This document shows, in pieces, positions 1 through 9,624 of a stretch of DNA of 64,000 nt. A model generated the notes under the pieces. That model searched no databases and was not told the DNA's origin. It saw only the letters and a program-made list of their open reading frames with translations. The position numbers and the translations under genes were made by a program. Source of the DNA: Paenibacillus shirakamiensis (lineage in GTDB: Bacteria > Bacillota > Bacilli > Paenibacillales > Paenibacillaceae); assembly GCF_017874255.1 (NCBI RefSeq), contig NZ_JAGGLD010000005.1, forward strand, positions 1-64,000. Direction: 5' to 3'. Within the stretch, counting starts at the first letter, position 1, and every line of letters begins with the position of its first letter.

Positions 1-76
1 TTAAACTCCGCTCGACTTGCATGTATTAGGCATGCCGCCAGCGTTCGTCCTGAGCCAGGATCAAACTCTCCATTAA
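1..76 (-). rRNA. rrs: 16S ribosomal RNA, 5' end only (truncated by window edge)
   Basis: Read on the minus strand, the first ~76 bases carry the universal 16S start: the 27F-type segment AGAGTTTGATCCTGGCTCAG, then the GACGAACGCTGGCGGCATGCC stretch split here as GACGAACGCTGG and CGGCATGCC, and the start of the V1 region. The gene runs leftward out of the window, so only the 5' end is seen. The exact mature 5' end is estimated. Confidence 0.97.
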
Positions 77-186
77 GGATTAAAAGGTTCTTCTCTGGAA
101 GAGAAGATTTTTAATCAGGTGTTTGAATTGCTCATTTTGAAACTGACGATTCTTAATAAGAATCATTTATTTACGAGTTTCCATTT

Positions 187-205
187 GTTCAGTTTTCAAA
201 GAACT
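187..205 (-). promoter_or_regulatory. rRNA leader boxA-like antitermination site
   Basis: On the minus strand the leader holds TTCTTTGAAAACTGAAC, the boxA-type element common ahead of 16S genes in Bacillus and relatives. It lies between the promoters and the 16S start, as expected for NusB/S10 antitermination. Confidence 0.6.
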
Positions 206-259
206 TGCTGTTCAATTAAGTTAGTTATTCTCAGTTGGTTATTCGTTGAACAGAACACT

Positions 260-288
260 ATCATAACTCGTCCCGCTCTAAATGTCAA
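260..288 (-). promoter_or_regulatory. rrn promoter P2 (SigA type)
   Basis: Minus strand TTGACA-N17-TATGAT: a perfect -35, a consensus 17-base spacer and a 5/6 -10. It lies about 180 bases upstream of the 16S start and points into it. Confidence 0.8.
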
Positions 289-356
289 CAACATTTTTCA
301 ACAGCATTTTGTATTTTGTGCTAGTCAGCAAGTTAGCTTCCGAAGCGACAAGAAAT

Positions 357-385
357 AATTTATCATGGTTTCAACCTTTTGACAA
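357..385 (-). promoter_or_regulatory. rrn promoter P1 (SigA type)
   Basis: Minus strand TTGTCA-N17-TAAATT, about 97 bases upstream of P2 and in the same direction. Tandem promoters about 90-100 bases apart are usual for rRNA operons of this group. The -10 is weaker than that of P2. Confidence 0.55.
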
Positions 386-546
386 CCCCACAAAATATTA
401 CAATTCTGCACAACGTTATTTTATATGATTCATCGATGTGAAGATATGATTTATATATGTATGAACATAATGTATTTTCCAATGGTCCTTCAAATAAAGT
501 ATGATGGATAATAACTTAATATATCATAGGATCAAGGGGGTAATGT

Positions 547-1809
547 ATGAGTGCTTGGTTAAAACAACTTCGTAAGGGTTATGGCAAGAAACTGGTATCT
601 CTTCATGCCTGGAATGCTTGGATGGTCCTCTTTCTCTCTATAAGCGGACTCATTCTAATAAGTGGATATTGGCGCGAGATTCTTGGAGCTATACGCGTAT
701 GGATAAAGTGGCTACATATTGGAGTTGGCATAGCTCTACTAGTACCCGTGATTTACTATCTTGCCTTGGCGGCAAAACATTGGAAGCAATTGAAAGATCG
801 ACCCGCTCAGAAAGGTAATGTTATCGTCGTTCTCTCGCTTCTTACAGGATGGCTACTCTCTGGTGTTCTCTTATGGCTGCATCGATATATCCAGCCCTCT
901 TGGGCTAATGGTGCTTTAGTTGTGCACGATCTGTTAACCTGGGTTGGCCTACCCTTTATAATCTATCACTCGTTGACTCGTACCAAATGGCTTAAGGAAC
1001 CACATCGACGTGCACTACCTGTTGAAAAAAAATTGGACCCTGATGATACGCTTGATGAATTGAGACCCCTCTATGGAAGAAGATCGTTCCTGAAAGGCTC
1101 GATAGCGGTCGTACTAGCAGTTATTCTCGGCCCGTCTTTCTTCAGATGGATTGGACGTTCTCTTGGTGGAGGAACTTCCGTAGACGAACTCGTGCAAAAG
1201 GATGCTAATCGCCTAATTCCTGCACCAACCCCTCTTCCCGCATCATCCCCACCACGAGGCGGAGGCTCAAAAGGGGATTTCCGTGTCTATACGGTTACCG
1301 AAATTCCGGCTTTTAACAATCAGACATGGTCCTTTGAACTGGATGGCCTTGTAAATCATAAGCTTACATGGGGCTGGGAAGAATTCGTTAAGCTTGGTCG
1401 TAATGTACAGGTTAGTGATTTCCACTGTGTCACCGGTTGGTCCGTGTACAATAATACGTGGGAAGGTATTCCGCTAAAGACGCTACTTACACTAGCTGGA
1501 GTGAAGGCCGATGCTACTTTTGTAAAATTTTATTCTGGGGATGAGGTCTATACTGACTCTTTAACTTTGCAACAGGCTCAGATGGATGATGTAATGGTGG
1601 CCGTCATGCATGATGGCAAACCTATACCCAATGAACTTGGTGGGCCTGTCCGTCTAATCGTACCGCGCATGTATGCTTACAAGTCAGTAAAATGGCTAAA
1701 CCGCATTGAATTAATTGCTCAAGATCACATTGGTTATTGGGAAGAGCGCGGTTATGATAAGGATGCATGGGTTCCCGGGGAAAATAAAACAAAACCTATG
1801 AATACTTAG
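547..1809 (+). CDS. Membrane-anchored molybdopterin-dependent oxidoreductase (sulfite-oxidase fold fused to a cytochrome-b-like membrane domain)
   Basis: A 420-residue protein. Residues 1-150 form about four membrane helices (near 24-42, 56-76, 91-111, 123-143) with histidines at 20, 57, 112, 127 and 141 that could bind heme b. A twin-arginine-like motif RRSFLKGS (178-185) precedes a fifth hydrophobic segment. A low-complexity Pro/Gly linker (225-243) leads to a sulfite-oxidase-type molybdopterin domain (about 245-415), where Cys294 in the FHCVTGW motif is the expected molybdenum ligand. YuiH and MsrP are soluble or periplasmic relatives; here the electron donor seems fused in. Probably a membrane redox enzyme acting on the outer face; the substrate is unknown. 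The ATG follows AAGGGGG. It stands alone, divergent from the rRNA operon. Confidence 0.85.
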   Translation: MSAWLKQLRKGYGKKLVSLHAWNAWMVLFLSISGLILISGYWREILGAIRVWIKWLHIGVGIALLVPVIYYLALAAKHWKQLKDRPAQKGNVIVVLSLLTGWLLSGVLLWLHRYIQPSWANGALVVHDLLTWVGLPFIIYHSLTRTKWLKEPHRRALPVEKKLDPDDTLDELRPLYGRRSFLKGSIAVVLAVILGPSFFRWIGRSLGGGTSVDELVQKDANRLIPAPTPLPASSPPRGGGSKGDFRVYTVTEIPAFNNQTWSFELDGLVNHKLTWGWEEFVKLGRNVQVSDFHCVTGWSVYNNTWEGIPLKTLLTLAGVKADATFVKFYSGDEVYTDSLTLQQAQMDDVMVAVMHDGKPIPNELGGPVRLIVPRMYAYKSVKWLNRIELIAQDHIGYWEERGYDKDAWVPGENKTKPMNT

Positions 1810-1936
1810 CCCTGACAATGATATGGGTGGAGTGTTATCCCTAAAGCGAATAGATAGGTGTTATGAAAGATTGACAGTATAAGAATTGGAACAATCCTTA
1901 GATATAAGAAGCACAGACTGCGATTGGCTAATCTCA

Positions 1937-1981
1937 TAAAAAGGACCTCCGTTTCCCTTAGGGGAATTGGGGGTCCTTTTA
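1937..1981. terminator. Bidirectional terminator between the Moco oxidoreductase and ligA
   Basis: GGACC (1943-1947) pairs with GGTCC (1972-1976), extended by flanking A and T runs, so both strands end in U. It lies between convergent genes. Confidence 0.75.
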
Positions 1982-2068
1982 CTTCATTGTAGGGAGATTC
2001 TAAAATATGTGTGAACCCGCAGGATTCAAGGTACATCAATACTTTTATTTATTCTCTTTTGTTAAAAG

Positions 2069-4126
<2,058 letters not shown>

Positions 4127-4151
4127 TTAAGTTATTCAAAAAAGTGTTAAG

Positions 4152-6470
4152 CTACTCCACTTTGGTAATCGGTGCAAAGCTTGCTAAAAGCGGCTTAAGT
4201 CCAATAGGAGCAGGGAAGGCGATTTGAAGCTGCGTATCATTGCCTGTACCTTTTACCGAAACGACGGTTCCGATTCCCCACTTTGCATGGGATACTTTAT
4301 CGCCCGCTTTAAAGTCTGCGCCCCCCGCACCTCCTGAGTTAGGCGCGGCAGCTCCAGGCACGCCTGTAGTCATTGTAACTCTACCGGCACCTGCAGCTGC
4401 CGAGGAACGCGTAGCTAGACTATCCGCACGATGTCCAAAATTACCCCCACCTGTCCCCTTACCTGCAAATCCTCGACCACCATAAGCACCACCAACGTTA
4501 GCTCCACGACGATAACGATCTCGTGCTAAATCGGTGTCTTCTTTGTAGTCATCTGGAATCTCGGTCAAAAAGCGTGAAGGTGGATTGGCTGTCGTCTTAC
4601 CGAATAACGTCCGCATTTGAGCGCAGCTTAGGAATAGTTGCTCTTCTGCACGAGTAATTCCTACATAAGCCAATCGCCGCTCTTCCTCCAGCTCCTCCTG
4701 ATCTAGGAAAGCACGGCTATGCGGGAACACGCCTTCTTCCATCCCAATAATGAATACCACTGGGAATTCCAATCCTTTTGAACTGTGCATTGTCATAAGA
4801 ACCACTGCATCACTTTGTTCTTCTTCGTCTTTATTCATGCTATCAATATCTGCAATTAAAGCTAGGTCCGTAAGGAAGGACACCAGGGACTTATCTTCAT
4901 TATTCTTCTCAAATTCCATAGTAACGGATAAAAACTCTTCAATATTCTCTAACCGAGACCGAGATTCTATCGTGTTCTCATTTTGTAATTCGATCCGGTA
5001 ATGGGTCAATTCGAGCAGTTGTTCCGTAAGCTCGGTCACAGACAAATACTCTACCATCCGGTGCAGACCTGCGATCATATCAAAAAACTCTACCAGTGCA
5101 TTACGCGTACGCCCTGCGAATCCAAGATCGTCCACCACCTCAAGCACTCGATAAATTGAAGTTCCACGCTGCGCTGCGGCTGCAGCGAGTTTGGCTACCG
5201 TGGTGTCTCCCAGACCCCGCTTGGGAACATTAATTACTCTTACCAAGCTGATATCATCATCTGGATTGGAAAGGAGGCGCAGGTATCCTAAAATGTCCTT
5301 GATTTCTTTACGATCGTAGAACTTGATCCCGCCAACGATCTGGTAAGGAATATCGGACTTGATCAGAATTTCCTCGATAACCCGCGACTGTGCATTCGTG
5401 CGATATAAAATAGCATGATCGGCGTAAGGCTTACCTGTCTTCACATTTTTGTGAATCTCTGAAGTTACGAAATACCCTTCATCATGCTCCGAGTCGCCTC
5501 GAAAGACCTTAATTTTAGCCCCACCGTCTTTGTCCGTCCACAATTTCTTCGGCTTGCGGCCTGTATTCTGCCCAATCACTTCATTCGCTGCGTTCAATAT
5601 ATTCGAAGTGGAGCGGTAGTTCTGCTCGAGAAGAATGGTTCTAGCTTCAGGATAGTCCTCTTCAAAATTCAGGATATTGGTAATGTCCGCGCCGCGCCAG
5701 CGATAAATCGACTGGTCACTATCCCCGACTACACAAATACGATGATGGCTATCAGCAAGCATTTTACACAGCATGTATTGAGCCCGGTTCGTATCTTGAT
5801 ACTCATCGACATGAATGTATTGGAACTTGCGTTGATAGAAGTCCAGAACTTCGGGAACCTCTTTGAACAAATCAATTGTCTTCATAATTAAATCATCAAA
5901 ATCCAGTGAATTGTTATGTCTCAGACGTTTTTGGTACATCGTATATACCTTAGCCACAATGCCTTCAAAATAGTCGCCTACCTTCTGCTCATACTGCTGA
6001 GGGCTGACCAGTTCATTTTTGGCATTGCTAATTACGGCTTGAACTGCCTTCGGTTCATATTTCTTCGGATCTATATTCAGTTCTTTCATGCTGCTTCGGA
6101 TCACTGATAATTGATCCGTTGAATCTAAAATGGAGAAATTCGATGTGTAGCCAATCCGCTCAATATCTTTACGCAAAATGCGCACACACATAGAGTGGAA
6201 TGTAGACACCCATACATCGCGACCTTCTGGTCCAATTAAGCGAGATACCCGATCTTGCATTTCCCGAGCGGCTTTATTCGTAAATGTAATCGCTAGAATA
6301 CTCCATGGGGCAGCTTTGCGTGTGGAAATGAGATGAGCTATACGGTGCGTAAGCACCCGGGTCTTGCCCGAGCCTGCACCTGCCATAATAAGCAAAGGTT
6401 CATCTGTAGATAATGCCGCCTCCCGCTGCTGAGGATTGAGCTTGGTAATTGCTTGCTGTATATCAATCAT
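4152..6470 (-). CDS. pcrA: ATP-dependent DNA helicase PcrA (UvrD/Rep superfamily 1)
   Basis: A 772-residue 3'-5' helicase for repair, plasmid replication and removal of RecA or RNA polymerase. Walker A GAGSGKT is at 31-37 and the DEYQD Walker B at 222-226; the later helicase motifs are present, including QNYRST and the [14 protein letters not shown] region. After the helicase core comes an unusually glycine-rich, low-complexity linker (about 652-717), then a Tudor-like tail (about 718-772, [16 protein letters not shown]) of the type that contacts RNA polymerase. The start ATG has AAAGGA upstream. It sits between pcrB and ligA, the usual order in this phylum. Confidence 0.97.
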   Translation of the reverse strand: MIDIQQAITKLNPQQREAALSTDEPLLIMAGAGSGKTRVLTHRIAHLISTRKAAPWSILAITFTNKAAREMQDRVSRLIGPEGRDVWVSTFHSMCVRILRKDIERIGYTSNFSILDSTDQLSVIRSSMKELNIDPKKYEPKAVQAVISNAKNELVSPQQYEQKVGDYFEGIVAKVYTMYQKRLRHNNSLDFDDLIMKTIDLFKEVPEVLDFYQRKFQYIHVDEYQDTNRAQYMLCKMLADSHHRICVVGDSDQSIYRWRGADITNILNFEEDYPEARTILLEQNYRSTSNILNAANEVIGQNTGRKPKKLWTDKDGGAKIKVFRGDSEHDEGYFVTSEIHKNVKTGKPYADHAILYRTNAQSRVIEEILIKSDIPYQIVGGIKFYDRKEIKDILGYLRLLSNPDDDISLVRVINVPKRGLGDTTVAKLAAAAAQRGTSIYRVLEVVDDLGFAGRTRNALVEFFDMIAGLHRMVEYLSVTELTEQLLELTHYRIELQNENTIESRSRLENIEEFLSVTMEFEKNNEDKSLVSFLTDLALIADIDSMNKDEEEQSDAVVLMTMHSSKGLEFPVVFIIGMEEGVFPHSRAFLDQEELEEERRLAYVGITRAEEQLFLSCAQMRTLFGKTTANPPSRFLTEIPDDYKEDTDLARDRYRRGANVGGAYGGRGFAGKGTGGGNFGHRADSLATRSSAAAGAGRVTMTTGVPGAAAPNSGGAGGADFKAGDKVSHAKWGIGTVVSVKGTGNDTQLQIAFPAPIGLKPLLASFAPITKVE

Positions 6471-6508
6471 ATTTTAAAATCCTTTCTTTTTCGGGTCTGC
6501 TTGTTCGT

Positions 6509-7198
6509 TCAACCTTTGACAGCTTGAACCGTAGAGAGCGCGGACATAAGATCACTATATATAATGTTACCAACGATTATGGTGTCAGAGACAGAAGCAG
6601 CTAACTTTGCAGAAACGGCATCCATAATGCCGCCCCCGTAAAAAAGACGAGCTTTATCCAAGGAACGATACACGGTATCTACCAATTCCATATCCCCAAA
6701 TGTACCGCTATATTCTACATACACGATGGGGAGTGAGAACAAGCGATCCGCCGTCTGCGCATAAGCAGCAGCGCCCGAAGCATCAAGTTCGGTATAAGCC
6801 CCGGTTAGACGGGCTACGGTAGAGTTCGCATGAAGTACGATATATCCTTCAGGTACAATCAGCTCCCATGGAATAAGGTAGCCATATTGCTCAATAGCTA
6901 ATTGATGACGACCGAGTATCCACTCTGGACTTGCCGCATTGAGTACCATGGGAACCATATACAGATCGAAACCGGGAACTACCGCCTCAAGATCCGAAAC
7001 TTCCAGCACACAAGGCACTTCATATTGGCGCACTCTAGAGAGAAGATTCACGGTATTCTCATAGGTAATTCCACTGGATCCTCCTATCATGACTGCATCT
7101 GTTCCAGACAAGCAAATACACTCTAAAGCCTCATCTGAAATTATACGATCGGGGTCCAGCTTAAATACGTGCTGCCACTCATATATCATTTGTCTCAA
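6509..7198 (-). CDS. pcrB: Heptaprenylglyceryl phosphate synthase (GGGP synthase family)
   Basis: A 229-residue TIM-barrel enzyme joining a heptaprenyl chain to sn-glycerol-1-phosphate, giving an archaeal-type ether lipid precursor in Bacillales. Family features visible: the DAVMIGGSSGITYEN phosphate-binding loop, the EYSGTFGD segment and the LFYGGGI motif near the C-terminus. Length matches B. subtilis PcrB (228). Start is TTG with TGGAGG well placed upstream. First gene of the pcrB-pcrA-ligA operon; the link between lipid synthesis and helicase/ligase is positional only. Confidence 0.93.
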   Translation of the reverse strand: MRQMIYEWQHVFKLDPDRIISDEALECICLSGTDAVMIGGSSGITYENTVNLLSRVRQYEVPCVLEVSDLEAVVPGFDLYMVPMVLNAASPEWILGRHQLAIEQYGYLIPWELIVPEGYIVLHANSTVARLTGAYTELDASGAAAYAQTADRLFSLPIVYVEYSGTFGDMELVDTVYRSLDKARLFYGGGIMDAVSAKLAASVSDTIIVGNIIYSDLMSALSTVQAVKG

Positions 7199-7265
7199 TC
7201 GTATACCTCCAAAAACTTAATCCACTTCTCCTATTGCATAGTCAAATTACAACCATTCAAAATTC

Positions 7266-7297
7266 AAAAAACGGAGCTTCTCTGTACGAACGCTCCG
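7266..7297 (-). terminator. Terminator-like hairpin in the pcrB leader
   Basis: Minus-strand CGGAGC/GCTCCG stem (7292-7297 with 7272-7277) followed at once by six T. It lies about 70 bases upstream of the pcrB start and about 75 bases after a promoter, so it either ends a small RNA or attenuates the operon. Confidence 0.6.
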
Positions 7298-7374
7298 CTC
7301 CTAATCATGGTTCTCCATCTATAAACAAAGCCATTAAGCTAATCTCATGAACGAAAATTTTTTTCTCTATTTCC

Positions 7375-7403
7375 AGTCTAAAATAGGAATAGATCAGTGT
7401 CAA
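7375..7403 (-). promoter_or_regulatory. Promoter for the pcrB-pcrA-ligA leader (SigA type)
   Basis: Minus strand TTGACA-N17-TAGACT: perfect -35, 17-base spacer and 4/6 -10. The predicted transcript starts near 7368 and meets the hairpin at 7266-7297 before pcrB. Confidence 0.6.
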
Positions 7404-7424
7404 TGTTCGTATGAAAGGCGAACA

Positions 7425-7472
7425 GAAAAAAAGGACAGCCTTTCCTTTTTCTATAAAGGGAATGGCTTGTCC
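7425..7472 (-). terminator. Terminator of the glycerophosphodiesterase-like gene
   Basis: Minus-strand stem GGACAAGCC with GGCTGTCC (7464-7472 and 7433-7440), followed by seven or more T. It begins 10 bases after the stop codon. Confidence 0.85.
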
Positions 7473-7481
7473 TGTATATAT

Positions 7482-8363
7482 TTATTGCATATAAGCTGTA
7501 ATCCAATTGGCTCCATCTACATCTTGGGTGGAAAGTGAGTCCGAGTAGAAACCGTACACGCCCATTCTTTTAAACTTTAAGATTTGCTTCACATCATTAA
7601 CGGTATGCACATAACTCGGGATATTCATTTTATTCAATCCTGTTACTAATTCACTTGTAGCTCTACCACCAGACATGGTGACTGCTGCCAGTGAAGGATG
7701 CTGCTTAGCAAACGCTAACACCTCCGCGTCCGTATCGTCAGTCTCATACAATGTGTATATAACTTGCTTAAAAGGATAGATCGATTGAAGCTCGTCCCAC
7801 ATGGGCTGACTGTAAATTTGAGGTACTATACGATCCAGCACCGAAGGGTCTTTTTGACGAGCAGTAGAAACCATAGCTTCCATCACACGTCTGTATTCTT
7901 CGGGTTTGTTCTCTTTGGTATCCGTTATGATATAGATATCAGGATATTTCACTAATAAGTTCAGTACATCTTCCCATGCAAGAGGCTTATATAATCCATT
8001 TACATCGGTTCGCATGAATTGCTCGTAAGTAAGTCTACCTTGAATCCCCTGTGCCTTGAGTTGTTGATCTTGTCCTAAAAGCTTATTTAGCCCCTCACTC
8101 CAATCGTGCCGTCCTACTAAATGGCCGTCCGATGTAAAGGTGAAATCCATCTCGAAATTGCGTACACCTTTTTCATAGTTCGCTATAAAAGCTTCATAAC
8201 TATTCGTAATGGTATGACCTTTAATCGCGCCCATGGCATGGGACACTACGCTGTGAGCACGAAGTCCTTCTGGAGAGGGGTCTGAATTAGAGGTACTTAG
8301 AAAAAAGGGTGTCATCATAGCAACTATGATTATCGTAATCAAAGATCTTTGATATGTTCTCAT
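7482..8363 (-). CDS. Secreted glycerophosphodiester phosphodiesterase-family protein
   Basis: A 293-residue protein with an N-terminal hydrophobic segment (about 8-23), probably a signal peptide or anchor, then a TIM-barrel phosphodiesterase domain. Candidate catalytic and metal residues follow the GDPD pattern: His42 in SHAMG, Glu71 and Asp73 in FEMDF, and His86 in GRHDW. The usual HRG motif is replaced by SHAMG, so this is a variant branch rather than classic GlpQ. It probably acts outside the membrane on phosphodiesters; the substrate is unknown. Start ATG after TAGGAG. It appears to be a single-gene unit with its own terminator. Confidence 0.75.
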   Translation of the reverse strand: MRTYQRSLITIIIVAMMTPFFLSTSNSDPSPEGLRAHSVVSHAMGAIKGHTITNSYEAFIANYEKGVRNFEMDFTFTSDGHLVGRHDWSEGLNKLLGQDQQLKAQGIQGRLTYEQFMRTDVNGLYKPLAWEDVLNLLVKYPDIYIITDTKENKPEEYRRVMEAMVSTARQKDPSVLDRIVPQIYSQPMWDELQSIYPFKQVIYTLYETDDTDAEVLAFAKQHPSLAAVTMSGGRATSELVTGLNKMNIPSYVHTVNDVKQILKFKRMGVYGFYSDSLSTQDVDGANWITAYMQ

Positions 8364-8474
8364 CTATATCACACTCCTACGAGTATCCGGTCAGAAGTTA
8401 TCCTCAAGGATATTCCTTTATACTAAGACCTGAGTCTTTATATAAAGAGTTCCAACTAACCATATAGAACAATA

Positions 8475-8501
8475 CCCCGCTGGGCTTGAAGCCAAACGGG
8501 G
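8475..8501 (-). terminator. Probable terminator after the VCBS-like gene
   Basis: CCCCG and CGGGG arms enclose a second short stem (GGCTT/AAGCC). On the minus strand the following run is only TATTGTT, so termination strength is doubtful. It lies about 64 bases after the upstream gene's stop. Confidence 0.4.
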
Positions 8502-8564
8502 CAAAATGAGGTTGAAGTTAAATTCAAGAGAATCCTTATGCTATTAATTATTCAACATATAATT

Positions 8565-9323
8565 TTATTTTCCATCAGAACCTATTATAGAGAACCACTG
8601 CTGAAACAATTCCCAAGCTTGACCGTTCCACTTGAGTATGTTGGTCATATATCCGAAACGATCCGCATGATAGAGTCCACTTACGCCTTGTAGTGCCATT
8701 AATTCATACGTGCCATCACGGTCTATGTCTATGGGATATAATCCACTTAGAGGATCAGCAAACCCTTGCACAGGTTGCTTAAGAATACCCTGAGGCGTGT
8801 AGATCTGATTCAAGTACTCTTGGCCCCGAGAACTTATATCTATTGTAAAAAATTGACCTGATCGAGGACTCGTAATGCGTAGCTTATACCCATCCAAGTA
8901 ATCAACTCTATAGTTCCACTCCTTATTGTACACATCCGAATCAAATAAAAGCTGAGGGTGCCCGCCCATAAAAGAGTATACATAATCGTATGTGGTTGCC
9001 CCAGATCCACCAGATTCAATGGATACCAAGACGTCCTTGGTATGCTCTCCAGTGAAGTCACCAAGAAATAAGGTGGGATGATACCCTTCATTGTTACGAA
9101 GAGGAACATTAATAACCTGATGTGTCTTTCCGTCCTGCACAGATAGCGTGATGCCCTTCGTAAAAGGGCTGCCCACCTCTGACGTATACCCTGTTAAATT
9201 AATAATATCTGGAATGCCATCACCGGTTACATCCCCCACCATGCGATCCAAGAGATGAGGTCGTTCAGAAGCATTGGCTCGGTAGGGAGGCGCAATGGGT
9301 GCTCTTACTCCGTATATATGCAT
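8565..9323 (-). CDS. VCBS/FG-GAP repeat-like protein of unknown function
   Basis: 252 residues. Three short segments have the Asp-rich, calcium-loop look of FG-GAP/VCBS blades: GDVTGDGIPDII (about 30-41), GDFTGEHTKDVLV (about 88-100) and IDIDRDGTYELMA (about 198-210). These repeats build beta-propellers in surface proteins. No signal peptide or membrane segment is visible, which is odd for this fold. Start ATG has AAGGAG at good spacing. Neighbours (a phosphodiesterase and a U32 protein) give no functional clue. I do not recognise a named family and assign no function. Confidence 0.6.
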   Translation of the reverse strand: MHIYGVRAPIAPPYRANASERPHLLDRMVGDVTGDGIPDIINLTGYTSEVGSPFTKGITLSVQDGKTHQVINVPLRNNEGYHPTLFLGDFTGEHTKDVLVSIESGGSGATTYDYVYSFMGGHPQLLFDSDVYNKEWNYRVDYLDGYKLRITSPRSGQFFTIDISSRGQEYLNQIYTPQGILKQPVQGFADPLSGLYPIDIDRDGTYELMALQGVSGLYHADRFGYMTNILKWNGQAWELFQQWFSIIGSDGK

Positions 9324-9624
9324 AGCATCGATCTCCTTGATATAGGTATTTACCTATACATATGAACAGAACGGGGAAATGGTGAGTAGCAGTTAAAGCA
9401 TAAAAACTGCCTTATGGAAAAAGAAGTGCGATTTCTATGAAAAAAAACATGAGGTTACATCGTGCTTGTGTCAAAGATAAGTGGTGAAGGGCCGGTAACG
9501 GTCTACTGGGAGATGTTCATACGTTCATGTAGTGAAATGCATGTAGTGAAAAAGCATTCCCTACCTCTAGCTGAGGGGGGGGAATGCTCTTACGATCTGA
9601 ATGGCTAGGTGTCCTATGCTATTC
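9324..9624. other. Intergenic stretch without a gene
   Basis: About 300 bases, AT-rich on its left. It holds the terminator of the U32 gene (9549-9588) and a 12-base direct repeat, CATGTAGTGAAA, twice in 26 bases (9524-9551). I see no convincing ORF or structured RNA. Confidence 0.6.
9549..9588 (-). terminator. Terminator of the U32 gene
   Basis: Minus-strand AGCATTCCC (9580-9588) pairs with GGGAATGCT (9553-9561), followed by TTTTT. It is 37 bases beyond the stop codon. Confidence 0.8.

Noticed and set aside
119-358. 79-codon plus-strand ORF in the rRNA leader
   Set aside because: It overlaps the boxA and the P2 promoter of the rRNA operon and has no ribosome site.
1806-2039. 77-codon minus-strand ORF after the Moco oxidoreductase
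   Set aside because: It crosses the bidirectional terminator and lacks a ribosome site.
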